DNA from: an uncultured Candidatus Saccharibacteria bacterium
GTDB lineage: Bacteria; Patescibacteriota; Saccharimonadia; Saccharimonadales; CAIOMD01
Direction: 5' to 3'
Assembly (NCBI GenBank): GCA_903859365.1
Contig: CAIOMD010000003.1
Span: forward strand, 1-46,042
Length of the DNA: 46,042 nt
Both the position numbers and the translations under genes were made by a program. Below the pieces are notes generated by a model, which made no database searches, was not told the DNA's origin, and saw only the letters and a program-made list of their open reading frames with translations. Position 1 is the first letter of the stretch. Each line of letters opens with the position of its first letter. Below are positions 27,598 to 41,911 of this stretch, piece by piece.

Positions 27598-30420
27598 ATG
27601 TCAACAGCGTTACCAATTGTACTTTTAATTATCATTATCGCTCTATTTGTATTAGCCTTTTTTCTGTTTTGGAGAACCAGAAAACTTCTCAGAGAAGCAA
27701 AAAACTATGAACGTGGGCTTAAAATGGTTCCTCTTCTTATCCATCTTCCACCAGTTAGTGAAGATGTTGTGACTGAAGGAAGAGATGCTCGAGATATTGC
27801 AGATGAAAATATTTCTAAAGCTGAAGTCCTGTATAACATTATTGCCAGTATTACGCAGAAAGGTTTCAAGAGTAAGTTTTATGGACAACGACACATAAGC
27901 TTAGAGATAGTTGCTAATAAAGGGTTTGTATATTTTTATGCAGCTGTTCCCGTTTCTCTAGTGGCAGTCATAGAGCAAGCGGTTAATAGTGCTTACCCAA
28001 ATAGCCTTATTGAAGAAGTAGCTGAACATAACATATTTAATCCGGTTGGAAAGATTACTGGAACGGTTGGCGGTGAAATGGTGCTCAAAGATCAATTTAT
28101 TTTCCCGATCGCTACCTATCAAGATATGAAAAGAGATGCGTTGCAATCATTATTGAATTCGTTTGCTAATCTCGGTGAGCAAGATGGCGCAGGAGTTCAA
28201 ATTCTTATTCGTCCAGCTAATGCTAATTGGACGAAATTTGCAAAAGAAGAAGGAAAAAGAATCAGGGAAGGTAAGAGCACAAAACGTGGGGCTGAACTCT
28301 TATTCTGGTTTCTCAAGCAAGCTTTTATTGCGCCAGTAAAACCACCGGAAGCAAAAGATAAAGAAATAGGAGAGAAAGAAAATAAAGCCGTATCTGGCCT
28401 CGATCAGTCGCTTGCGGATGCCGTTGATGAAAAGACAAAGCACGCCGGGTATGAAGTGTTAATTCGCGTCATAGCTTCATCAAACGTTGCTCAAAGATCT
28501 CAGTCTATCCTGAGTAACATCACAGCAACATTTTCGCTATTTGATGCACCAGGAAAAAACGGCTTTAAATTCTTGCCAGCAAAAGATACTGAGAGTTTCG
28601 TTACCTCATACATTTTGCGCTTCTTCCCGCCTGAAAAGAACTCAAATATATTAAATACTGTAGAGCTCGCAAGTATTTATCACTTTCCTGACGCCACAAA
28701 TACTCCCACTACCCAGCTTGATAGACAACAGTCAAAACAGGCTGATGGTCCTCGGAATGTAAGCGAAGAAGGGTTGTTGCTTGGATATAACGTATTTAGA
28801 GGTGCTAAGAAACAGATAAAACTTAGTGAATTAGACCGAAGACGACATACGTACATAATTGGAGAAACCGGTACGGGAAAAACAACTTTCTTAGATAATC
28901 TTGCCGTTCAAGACATGATTGAAGGAAGGGGATTTGCTTTTGTTGATCCACACGGAGACGTCGTCGAAGAACTACTAGGAATGGTTCCCAAAGAGAGAAC
29001 CGAAGATGTTATTTATTTTAATCCAAGCGATATGGATTTTCCGTTCGGTTTAAATCTTTTTGATTTTAAGCGTGAAGAGGAAAAAGACTTTTTGATTCAA
29101 GAGACAATAAATATTCTCTATTCGCTCTATGATCCAAATCGACAGGGTATGATTGGTGCCCGTTTTGAACAAATATTTAGAAACGCAGCACTCCTTTTGA
29201 TGTCAGACCCTCAAGGAGGGAGCTTTATAGATATACCAAAGGTGCTTGTTGATAGTGATTTCATGAAATCCAAACTGAAATACGTAAAGGATCAAAACCT
29301 TCTCGATTATTGGACAAAGGAATGGCCAGCATCTCAGCGATCCAATGATGCAGGTGAAGTAACAAGTTGGGTAGCAAGTAAATTTGGCGCTTTTTTATCG
29401 AATACTATGATGAGAAATATCATTGGACAAACTACGAGCTCATTTGATCTTAGAGAGATTATGGATCAAAAGAAGATCCTGCTCGTAAATCTCAGCAAAG
29501 GACTTACTGGAGAATTAAACGCAAAATTACTCGGAATGATATTCGTTATGAAATTTCAAGCCGCAGCCATGAGTCGAGCCGATACTCCAGAGGAAGAAAG
29601 AGAAGATTTTTGTCTCTATGTTGACGAGTTCCAGAACTTTTCAACTGATTCATTCGCATCAATTTTAAGTGAGGCTAGAAAATATCGACTTAACCTTATT
29701 GTGGCTAACCAATATATTGGTCAATTATCAGATGAAATAAGAGATGCAGTACTTGGAAATGTCGGTACCGCAATCGCATTTCGTGTTGGTAATGCGTCTG
29801 CTGAAGTAATGGCAAAATATATGACTCCGGTGTTTGACGAAACTGACTTGCGACAGATCCCAAATTACAATGTTGCGATCAGAATGCTTATTAACGGTAC
29901 GCCAACGCAACCATTTAGCATGGAATTGCTCCCCAGACTAAGTAATATTAATAAACAGCTTGCAACGGCACTCAAACAGCTCTCCGCCGCTAAATACGGA
30001 AAGCCAAAGGCGCAGGTGGAGGCGGATATATTCAAACGACTTGCTTCAACTCCCGCTGCGCAAACAACTCCGGGACAAACGTCCTCTCCATTCGGTCCCC
30101 CTAGAGCGCCCCAGGCTCCAGGCTTAAAGAAGCAAGCAGCGCAGTCTTCTTTTTTGGATGAATGGCTCGCTAAGCGAAAAGTGGCGTCACAGCAGCCAAT
30201 AAATCCGATGACAACCACTGCACCATTAACAGCAAAAACTCCAAATCCCATAACAAATCCTACGGTTCCTAAAGTTACTACGACTACAGCACTTCAAGAG
30301 TCTCCTGAAATTGAAACTGTTCAGCCTCCAGATCCAGTCAAAGAGGATGGTCTTTTTGAGCATGGCGAAACAATTCATTTGAATAAAAAAGTCGACCAGT
30401 CTCCTTCAGAAATCGTTTAA
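27598..30420 (+). CDS. VirB4/TraG-like (DUF87-type) ATPase, type IV secretion DNA-binding-domain family
   Basis: N-term TM, HTYIIGETGTGKTTFLDNLAVQDM Walker A, FVDPHGDVVEELL, LYVDEFQNFSTDSFASILSEARKY. Confidence 0.85.
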   Translation: MSTALPIVLLIIIIALFVLAFFLFWRTRKLLREAKNYERGLKMVPLLIHLPPVSEDVVTEGRDARDIADENISKAEVLYNIIASITQKGFKSKFYGQRHISLEIVANKGFVYFYAAVPVSLVAVIEQAVNSAYPNSLIEEVAEHNIFNPVGKITGTVGGEMVLKDQFIFPIATYQDMKRDALQSLLNSFANLGEQDGAGVQILIRPANANWTKFAKEEGKRIREGKSTKRGAELLFWFLKQAFIAPVKPPEAKDKEIGEKENKAVSGLDQSLADAVDEKTKHAGYEVLIRVIASSNVAQRSQSILSNITATFSLFDAPGKNGFKFLPAKDTESFVTSYILRFFPPEKNSNILNTVELASIYHFPDATNTPTTQLDRQQSKQADGPRNVSEEGLLLGYNVFRGAKKQIKLSELDRRRHTYIIGETGTGKTTFLDNLAVQDMIEGRGFAFVDPHGDVVEELLGMVPKERTEDVIYFNPSDMDFPFGLNLFDFKREEEKDFLIQETINILYSLYDPNRQGMIGARFEQIFRNAALLLMSDPQGGSFIDIPKVLVDSDFMKSKLKYVKDQNLLDYWTKEWPASQRSNDAGEVTSWVASKFGAFLSNTMMRNIIGQTTSSFDLREIMDQKKILLVNLSKGLTGELNAKLLGMIFVMKFQAAAMSRADTPEEEREDFCLYVDEFQNFSTDSFASILSEARKYRLNLIVANQYIGQLSDEIRDAVLGNVGTAIAFRVGNASAEVMAKYMTPVFDETDLRQIPNYNVAIRMLINGTPTQPFSMELLPRLSNINKQLATALKQLSAAKYGKPKAQVEADIFKRLASTPAAQTTPGQTSSPFGPPRAPQAPGLKKQAAQSSFLDEWLAKRKVASQQPINPMTTTAPLTAKTPNPITNPTVPKVTTTTALQESPEIETVQPPDPVKEDGLFEHGETIHLNKKVDQSPSEIV

Positions 30421-30422
30421 CT

Positions 30423-30827
30423 ATGAATAAGATAGGCCCAACGTTACTTTTAAATTTTATTCAGGCAGGTTTTCCATCTCCCGGTGAGGAACTTGATACT
30501 GCTCCTCTTGATACAAACCAATTATTGATTCGTAACCCAGCCGCCACATTTTTCATGAGGGTCACTGGTAGCTCAATGCATGACGCTGGTATCTATGAAG
30601 GAGATATAGTAGTTGTCGATCGGTCTATTGAACCGCGTAATAACGATGTGGTAGTAGCAGTTCTTAATGAAGCGTACACACTCAAGCGCTTTGGGATTGT
30701 TATGGGATCGCCTCATCTTTTTTCGGAAAGTAAGACGCATGGTGAGATAAAGATTGAATCGGATGATGAACTCCGGATATGGGGAGTTGTTACCTTTGTT
30801 TTGCGCTCATTGCGTAAAACTATATAG
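30423..30827 (+). CDS. umuD: UmuD-like S24 peptidase
   Basis: AGFPSPGEELD, NQLLIRNPAATFFMRVTGSSMHDAGIYEGDIVVVDR, EAYTLKRF. Confidence 0.88.
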   Translation: MNKIGPTLLLNFIQAGFPSPGEELDTAPLDTNQLLIRNPAATFFMRVTGSSMHDAGIYEGDIVVVDRSIEPRNNDVVVAVLNEAYTLKRFGIVMGSPHLFSESKTHGEIKIESDDELRIWGVVTFVLRSLRKTI

Positions 30828-30836
30828 AATAGCTTT

Positions 30837-32090
30837 ATGATAGTTTTAATTGATTGCGATAATTTTTTTGCTTCTTGTGAGCGTGTTATGCAACCAAAAT
30901 ATGCAAAAAAACCGGTAGTGGTGCTATCAAATAACGATGGTTGCGTCATTGCTCGTTCTAATGAGGCTAAAGCTGCCGGCATTACTATGGGTCAGCCCTA
31001 TTTTATGTGCAGTGAAATACTTAAAAAAATAGACGCAGGAGTTTTTTCTGCTAATTTTCTTCTTTATAGACATTTTGCGAAGCGACTTCAGGGTATTTTT
31101 CAAAGCCTTCCCGCGCAATCGATAGAAATATATTCTATCGATGAATCATTTATTGAATTTAAGGACGAACAGATTACGGATCCTATTTTATGGGGCACTA
31201 CCCTTAGAAAATTGATACTTGATTGGACAGGCATTCCCGTTAGCATAGGGATTGCTCCATCAAGGGCACTTGCTAAAGTTGCGACGCGAATGGCTAAAAA
31301 AAGTCAAAACGGGGTTGGGGTGCTCAAAAAAGATGACCACCAATCAGAATTATTTTTAAAGTCTACGGACATAGCTGATGTATGGGGTATTGGAAGAAGA
31401 TTGGCGCCAAAATTTAAAATGCTAGGGATTTTAAATGCCTGGGATCTTACAAAAATCGATGCAAGTAGCCCAATAATGAAAATTATTGATAAACCTATGC
31501 AGGAGTTGATATTTCAATTAAAGGGCTGGAATGTGGTACCCCATGAAAGTAAAATTCGTCAATCAATACGTCGGAGTAGAGCTTTTAGCTATAGCGTGAA
31601 CGATAGTGAGGGGATTAGATCCTCGTTGGTTGATTTTAGTGCACAAGTTGCAGCAAAATTACGCGACAAAAAACTTTATACGAATCAATTAAAATTAGCA
31701 GTTTATAAAAAAGTGCCGCATTCAATTAGGGGAACGGGTAAATACTACGAAGAAACTTTTGATTGGACGAATGATGTATTCATCTTTTCTCAAGTTGCCG
31801 AGAGAGCTGCCAAAAAACTCTATGAAACAGGTGAAAGCTACACCAGGGCTATGGTGTATTGCGATAACTTAAAAATGGATCAGCAGCTCAGTATTGGGCA
31901 TGACCATGACGATGCGCTTAAAAAGACCAACCTACTTGATGCGATTTATGAGCTTGAGAGCCTCTACGGGCCCGCAGGGCCGCAAATTGCGACAAAGCTG
32001 TTAAGTTCTAAGTGGAAAGGAAAAAAGCAGCTAGAAAGTCCTTACAATCATGCTGCCTGGAATAAACTTCCACCCGTTCAAGCTGGATAA
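30837..32090 (+). CDS. umuC: UmuC-like Y-family DNA polymerase
   Basis: LIDCDNFFASCERVMQPKYAKKPVVVLSNNDGCVIARS, IYSIDESFIEF. Confidence 0.92.
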   Translation: MIVLIDCDNFFASCERVMQPKYAKKPVVVLSNNDGCVIARSNEAKAAGITMGQPYFMCSEILKKIDAGVFSANFLLYRHFAKRLQGIFQSLPAQSIEIYSIDESFIEFKDEQITDPILWGTTLRKLILDWTGIPVSIGIAPSRALAKVATRMAKKSQNGVGVLKKDDHQSELFLKSTDIADVWGIGRRLAPKFKMLGILNAWDLTKIDASSPIMKIIDKPMQELIFQLKGWNVVPHESKIRQSIRRSRAFSYSVNDSEGIRSSLVDFSAQVAAKLRDKKLYTNQLKLAVYKKVPHSIRGTGKYYEETFDWTNDVFIFSQVAERAAKKLYETGESYTRAMVYCDNLKMDQQLSIGHDHDDALKKTNLLDAIYELESLYGPAGPQIATKLLSSKWKGKKQLESPYNHAAWNKLPPVQAG

Positions 32091-32091
32091 T

Positions 32092-34191
<2,100 letters not shown>

Positions 34192-34192
34192 G

Positions 34193-36727
34193 ATGGAAGA
34201 AAATACAAACGAATTACCAGAATTAGAAATAATACCAGCAGTGCAGACTCACTCTAAAGAGGTTGAGCGTAGCACCATTGAAGATGTCATGGAAGATAGC
34301 TATCTTCGCTATTCGATGAGCGTTATTGTTTCAAGAGCGCTTCCAGATGTTCGAGATGGACTAAAGCCAGTACACCGAAGAATTCTTTACTCTATGGAGA
34401 AAAACGGCTGGAGAGCTGGATCTAAATTTGTAAAAAGTGCGCGTATTACTGGTGATGTAATGGGTAAATACCACCCGCATGGTGATTCAGCTATCTACGA
34501 CTCAATGGTCCGAATGGCGCAGGACTGGTCTATGCGCTATGTGCTTGTTGATGGCCAAGGTAACTTTGGTTCGATGGACGGAGATCCCCCAGCTGCTCAG
34601 CGTTATACAGAAGCGCGTATGGCTCGTACCGGAGGAGAACTATTAACGGATCTAGATAAAGATACTGTAGATTTCAGAGAAAACTACGATGGATCAGAGG
34701 TAGAGCCTTCAGTTTTACCCGCTAAACTGCCGAACCTGCTTTTGAATGGTCAAATTGGTATTGCGGTTGGTATGGCTACCTCAATTCCTCCTCACAACCT
34801 CACCGAGATCGCCAATGCAATAATTGTACTTATAGATAAGCCTGAAGCAACACTCGATGAATTACTCGTGCATGTAAAGGGTCCAGATTTTCCTACCGGA
34901 GGTATAATATTCGGTCAAGATAGTCTCCGAAACGCCTATGCAACAGGAAGGGGCGGTATCGTAGTGCGAGGTGTCGCAAATATTGAGGAAAGAGAAAAAA
35001 AGGGTTCACACCGAATTATTATTAGTGAAGTCCCGTATGGTCTTAATAAGGCAAGTTTACTCGAGAAAATAGCTGAACTAGTTAAGGACAAGAAAATTGT
35101 AGGCATCTCTGATCTTAGGGATGAAAGTGCGCGAGGAGCAGTAAAAGTTGTCGTAGATCTTAAGAAAGATGCATACCCAAAAAAGGTACTGAATCAACTG
35201 TACAAGATGACACCACTTCAATCTTCCTTCCACTACAATATGCTGGCACTTATAGATGGCATCCAGCCTCGAATCTTAGGGTTGAGCGATATTCTTCACG
35301 AATATATCAAGCATCGACAAGTCGTCGTTCGACGTCGAACAGAATACGATCTTAAAAAAGCTGAAGCCCGTGCTCATGTTCTTGAAGGATTAAGTATTGC
35401 ACTTGATCATATCGATGAAGTTATTAAAGTTATTCGCAGTAGTGACACCACTGAAGAAGCTCAAAATAACTTAATCGCTAAGTTTAAGCTTTCTGAAATT
35501 CAGGCAAAAGCTATACTTGCGATGCAGCTCCGCCAACTTGCTGGACTTGAGCGAAAAAAGATTGAAGATGAGCTGGCTGAACTGCGAAAGTTGATCGCTG
35601 AATTAACTGCAATTCTTGGTGACGAGAAGAGAATACTCTCCATTATTAAAGAAGAGTTGATTGAGCTACGTGATAAATATGGAGATGAAAGAAGAACTAA
35701 AGTTATCCCCCAAGAACTTGGTAAATTTAGTGATGAAGAATTAATCCCAGATGAGCAAATTGTTGTAACACTTACATCAGCTAACTACATAAAGCGTAGC
35801 CCCGAAGCTGAATACAAGAAACAGGGCAGGGGTGGTAAGGGTCGGCGAGGTATGGCTACTCGTGAGGAAGATATTATTGAACACGTTGTTATGGCAAGCA
35901 CACACGACTATCTCCTCTTTTTTACAAATAAAGGTCGCGTATTTAGGCTCAAGGCTTATGAAGTACCGACCACAGGCTTGAGTGCTAAAGGTATTGCTAT
36001 TGTTAATCTACTCCAACTTCAACCTGAAGAAAAAGTAAGCTCTGTTATCCGTGTGAGCAGAAGTGAAGAAAACGGCTTCTTGCTTATGTGTACTATCCGT
36101 GGAGTTGTTAAGAAGACTGCATATGAGCAATACACGAAAGTGCGCGGCTCTGGCTTGATTGCCATAAATCTTGATGCTGGTGATGAGCTTAAATGGATTC
36201 GCTTTAGCAATGGAGATAATGAGGTTGTTATATCGACTTCAATGGGTCAGGCAATCCGGTTCCATGAAAAAGATGTTCGACCAATGGGTAGGGTTTCAAG
36301 AGGGGTGAGAGGAATACGCCTCCGACCTGGAGATAACGTAATCGGCATGGATCTTGTTGAAGATAACTCCAGCATTTTCGTCATCAGTGAACTTGGCTAC
36401 GGAAAGCGAACTAAGGTATCTCAGTTTACTGCTCATGCAAGAGGTGGTGTCGGAATACGATCAGCAGTTGTTAATAACAAAACTGGAAAACTTATTGGAG
36501 TCGCAACTCTAACCGAAGAAGCAAATGAAGTAATTATCATCTCAAATCTCGGTCAAACAATTCGACTTGGACTTAAGGATATTCCTGAACTTGGACGAGC
36601 AACTCAGGGAGTGAGGATAATGCGATTAAACGAAAAGGATAGCGTCGCGTCACTCGCATTAGTTAGAAATAGTCTTGATGATGAAGAAGACTTAAGTAGT
36701 GAAACTGAGGTTGAGAAAGCAGAGTAA
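34193..36727 (+). CDS. gyrA: DNA gyrase subunit A
   Basis: [57 protein letters not shown] GyrA-box-like. Confidence 0.95.
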   Translation: MEENTNELPELEIIPAVQTHSKEVERSTIEDVMEDSYLRYSMSVIVSRALPDVRDGLKPVHRRILYSMEKNGWRAGSKFVKSARITGDVMGKYHPHGDSAIYDSMVRMAQDWSMRYVLVDGQGNFGSMDGDPPAAQRYTEARMARTGGELLTDLDKDTVDFRENYDGSEVEPSVLPAKLPNLLLNGQIGIAVGMATSIPPHNLTEIANAIIVLIDKPEATLDELLVHVKGPDFPTGGIIFGQDSLRNAYATGRGGIVVRGVANIEEREKKGSHRIIISEVPYGLNKASLLEKIAELVKDKKIVGISDLRDESARGAVKVVVDLKKDAYPKKVLNQLYKMTPLQSSFHYNMLALIDGIQPRILGLSDILHEYIKHRQVVVRRRTEYDLKKAEARAHVLEGLSIALDHIDEVIKVIRSSDTTEEAQNNLIAKFKLSEIQAKAILAMQLRQLAGLERKKIEDELAELRKLIAELTAILGDEKRILSIIKEELIELRDKYGDERRTKVIPQELGKFSDEELIPDEQIVVTLTSANYIKRSPEAEYKKQGRGGKGRRGMATREEDIIEHVVMASTHDYLLFFTNKGRVFRLKAYEVPTTGLSAKGIAIVNLLQLQPEEKVSSVIRVSRSEENGFLLMCTIRGVVKKTAYEQYTKVRGSGLIAINLDAGDELKWIRFSNGDNEVVISTSMGQAIRFHEKDVRPMGRVSRGVRGIRLRPGDNVIGMDLVEDNSSIFVISELGYGKRTKVSQFTAHARGGVGIRSAVVNNKTGKLIGVATLTEEANEVIIISNLGQTIRLGLKDIPELGRATQGVRIMRLNEKDSVASLALVRNSLDDEEDLSSETEVEKAE

Positions 36728-37152
36728 TGAATAAATACCAATATCTTATTGCTCCTTTTTTGGGTTGGGTAGTCGCTCAGTCAATTAAGTTTGCAGTAAG
36801 CCTACACAAAGATGGCATTCATTGGGGTGATACGATTCAATCAGGCGGTATGCCAAGCTCGCATTCTGCATGCATGGTAGCATTGACTACTGTTATTGGT
36901 GTGCATCAGGGCTTCACAAGTGCGCTTTTTGCTCTCAGTGCAGGCATTACAGGCATCATTCTTTATGACGCAATGGGTGTACGAAGATCAGCCGGACAGC
37001 TCACTGAAGCCGTCAAAGAATTGTCTAAAAAAACCAGCACGAAACTTTCTACAGAATTAGTAAATTCAAAAGGACATGATCCAGTTGAAGTTTTTGCAGG
37101 CTTTTTAGTGGGTATTGTCGTAGGTGTTCTCACCACTGTAACCTTTAAGTAG
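36727..37152 (+). CDS. Divergent PAP2 family (DUF212) membrane protein
   Basis: SGGMPSSHSACMVALTT, LYDAMGVRRSAG, GHDPVEVFAGFLVG. Confidence 0.88.
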   Translation: MNKYQYLIAPFLGWVVAQSIKFAVSLHKDGIHWGDTIQSGGMPSSHSACMVALTTVIGVHQGFTSALFALSAGITGIILYDAMGVRRSAGQLTEAVKELSKKTSTKLSTELVNSKGHDPVEVFAGFLVGIVVGVLTTVTFK

Positions 37153-37184
37153 ATTTTCCTACAACGTTTTCTACAAATTTAGTA

Positions 37185-37213
37185 TTGACCCTGTCATCTG
37201 AATGGGGTATGCT
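37185..37213 (+). promoter_or_regulatory. rRNA operon promoter
   Basis: TTGACC-17 nt-TATGCT about 120 nt upstream of 16S. Confidence 0.7.
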
Positions 37214-37334
37214 TACATCTGTTGCTTTTGAGGTACTTGTTTTAAAGTGGCCCCAAAAATAGTTAGAACGTTAAAAATTGAATAGTGAAGCGTCAACGTC
37301 AGTTTTTTTTAATGTGTTTTTCTTTATAAAACAC

Positions 37335-38813
<1,479 letters not shown>

Positions 38814-39114
38814 AGGGAGTTTTCAATTCCTGTTATGCGCTTTATGCCATAACAGAGAATGGTCGGTCTGGTAGTAAGATTGAAGTTACTTGCTACTTTC
38901 CACCTCTCAAAGGGTGGCAGATAATTTCAAAAATTGTTGACGCTTTACTATTCAGTCTTTAACGCCAAGGGGCGCTTCTGTGAAACACCGGAGGCGCCCT
39001 TTTGCTAAAAGAGTACTTTAAAAGTTATAAAGAGTAGTACACTATTCTTAACAGTTTTCTGCGGTGGCGGTAGATAGCCTCACCTCATATGAAGCAGAAG
39101 CACACACCAAACAT

Positions 39115-39191
39115 GGGGCTATAGCTCAGTTGGTTAGAGCGCGTCACTGATAATGACGAGGTCTCTGGTTCGAGTCCAGATAGCCCCACCA
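39115..39191 (+). tRNA. tRNA-Ile (GAT)
   Basis: GGGGCTA/TAGCCCC acceptor, loop CTGATAA, in ITS. Confidence 0.95.
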
Positions 39192-39277
39192 AGAGTGCTG
39201 ATCATATCGTAAGAACAGCTTTTATAATAGAAATGGCTGTTTTTAACAGAGGTGGAATTTACAATAGGTCCTTATTT

Positions 39278-39354
39278 GGGGCAATAGCTCAGCTGGCTAG
39301 AGCACCTGCTTTGCAAGCAGGGGGTCCGGGGTTCGAATCCCCGTTGCTCCACCA
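39278..39354 (+). tRNA. tRNA-Ala (TGC)
   Basis: GGGGCAA/TTGCTCC acceptor, TGC anticodon, in ITS. Confidence 0.95.
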
Positions 39355-40303
39355 AACCTAAAACAGAGATAAATTGTTGATAAAATTGCAACGTTATATG
39401 CTTTACACTTGTGAGCATAGTTGCTAAGATGTTATAGCCCAAGTCTACGCGACTGTTTGAGACGCTTTAAAATTCTTCAACAATCGCGTGAACTTGACGA
39501 GTGATATCTTCGGATTGATCTGTGTGCTTGTTTGAAACTTAACAATTTAGAGCATGTGATACATATACTTTCCAAGATGATATATGTATCAAAAAATTAA
39601 TTAATGACAAACGGCTAAATGGTTATTGGTAGACACCAATAGCTAGTTAGTACCAATGCATAAAAAGTTATTTAAGCGCACACAACGGATGCCTTGACGT
39701 AAGATACCGAAGAAGGACGCGATAGGCTGCGATAAGCCACGGGGAGCTGTCTAATAAGCTTTGAACCGTGGATTTCCGAATGGGGGAACCCGGCTAGGGT
39801 TATACCTAGTCACTCATATCTGAATATATAGGATATGCAGCGGTAAGCTCCCGAACTGAAACATCTTAGTAGGGAGAGGAAGAGAAAGTAAACAACGATT
39901 TCGGTAGTAGTGGCGAGCGAACCCGAAAGAGCCCAAACCTTTTAAATTTTTGCCTGGTAATTTATTACCGGGTAAATAAGTTGACAGACGAATATTTACA
40001 AGGGGTTGTGAGGATTAAATTATCAGGACAGATAACTCAAGTTTCTTGAGATTTCTGTTCTGCAGTACGCACTGTCATTTGTGTACATAAGGTAAAAAAT
40101 TAGCGAAGCGAGCAGAAGCGGTTGGAACTCCGCGCCATAGACGGTGAGAGCCCGGTAAGCAAAAGGTCGCTAACCTTATATTTGATGGGATATCATTCCC
40201 TAGCCCTATGCTTGCATAGGGCGACACTCAAGTAGGTCGGAACACGAGAAACTCTGACTGAAGCTGGGACGACCACGTCCCAAGGCTAAATATATCTTAC
40301 GAT

Positions 40304-40344
<41 letters not shown>

Positions 40345-41911
40345 CCGAAAGGGGAGTGAAATAGAACCTGAAATTGTGTGCGTACAAGGAGTCGGAGCCC
40401 TTCGGGGTGACGGCGTGCTTTTTGTAGAACGATCCAACGAGTTATTGGTATGTGCGAGCCTAAGATTTATATCGGAGGCGCAGTGAAAGCGAGGCTGAAT
40501 AGGCCGTATTAGTACATATCAATAGACCCGAAACCAGGTGACCTAACCATGGGCAGGCTGAAGCGTGGGTAAAACTGCGTGAAGGGCCGAACCGTAGCAA
40601 ATTGCAAAATGCCCGGATGACCTGTGGTTAGCGGTGAAATGCCAATCGAACCTGGAGATAGCTGGTTCTCCTCGAAATAGCTTTAGGGCTAGCGTCATGT
40701 TGTAGCAAGTGGGGGTAGAGCTCTGTTTTGGACTGGGGGTCGCAAGATTACCCACCCTTGACAAACTACGAATACCATTTGTGGAATCATGGCAGTTAGA
40801 ACGTCGGGGCTAAGCTCGGCGCTCGAAAGGGAAACAGCCCAGACCATCATCTAAGGTCCCTAAATCTACGCTCAGTGGGAAACGAGGTGAGATTTCTTAA
40901 ACAATGAGGATGTTGGCTTAGAAGCAGCCATTCATTTAAAGAGTGCGTAACAGCTCACTCATCAAGAGATCTTGCGCGGAAAATGTAACGGGGCTCAAGC
41001 GTAGTACCGAAGATATGGATGTCACATTTATGTGGCGTGGTAGAGGAGCGTTGTTGTCAGCAGTGAAGCTGGACTGCGAGGTCTGGTGGAGCGGCAACAA
41101 GTGAGAATGTTGGAATGAGTAACCATAAGGCAGGTGAGAATCCTGCCCACCGAAAGAGCGAGGTTTCCTGGGCCATGATAATCATCCCAGGGTTAGTCGG
41201 GCCTAAGCCGAGGCGAGTAGCGTAGGCGATGGACAACGGGTTAATATTCCCGTACCGGTTATGTTGTTGTTGGTAGGTGCGCGGCATGATAGTTGGAGCA
41301 GTCTAATGGTATGACTGTCTAAGCGTTTAGTCCTTCGGGGCGATGCGCGAATGAGAGTGTCCTTTAGGACACGATTCCGGTGAGTCAAGCTGACCAGAAA
41401 AGCCTATTAACGTATAAGCATAACCGACCGTACCGCAAACCGACACAGGTGCTCAGGTCGAGTAGACCAAGGTGTACGAGAGAACCCTTCTTAAGGAACT
41501 CGGCAATACAGCGACCGTAACTTCGGGATAAGGTCTGCCCCGTCACAGTGTTTATTACTGTGACTTGCCAGTTTTCTTTTTGAAAACTCTAAACCGATTT
41601 TTGCAAATCGAAAAAAAGTCCTAATAAGTTTTATAACTTCTTATCTAGGCAACCGAAGAAATTTGAGAAAAGAGAGCTGAGCCTACGATCACTTTTTAGT
41701 AATAAATAGTGTGACGGGGCCGCAGCGAAAGAACCCATGCAACTGTTTACCAAAAACACAGGTCTCTGCTAACACGAAAGTGGATGTATAGGGGCTGACT
41801 CCTGCCCGGTGCTGGAAGGTTAAGGGGAGTGCTTCACGGTGCGAACTGAAGCCCCAGTGAACGGCGGCGGTAACTATAACCGTCCTAAGGTAGCGAAATT
41901 CCTTGTCAGGT

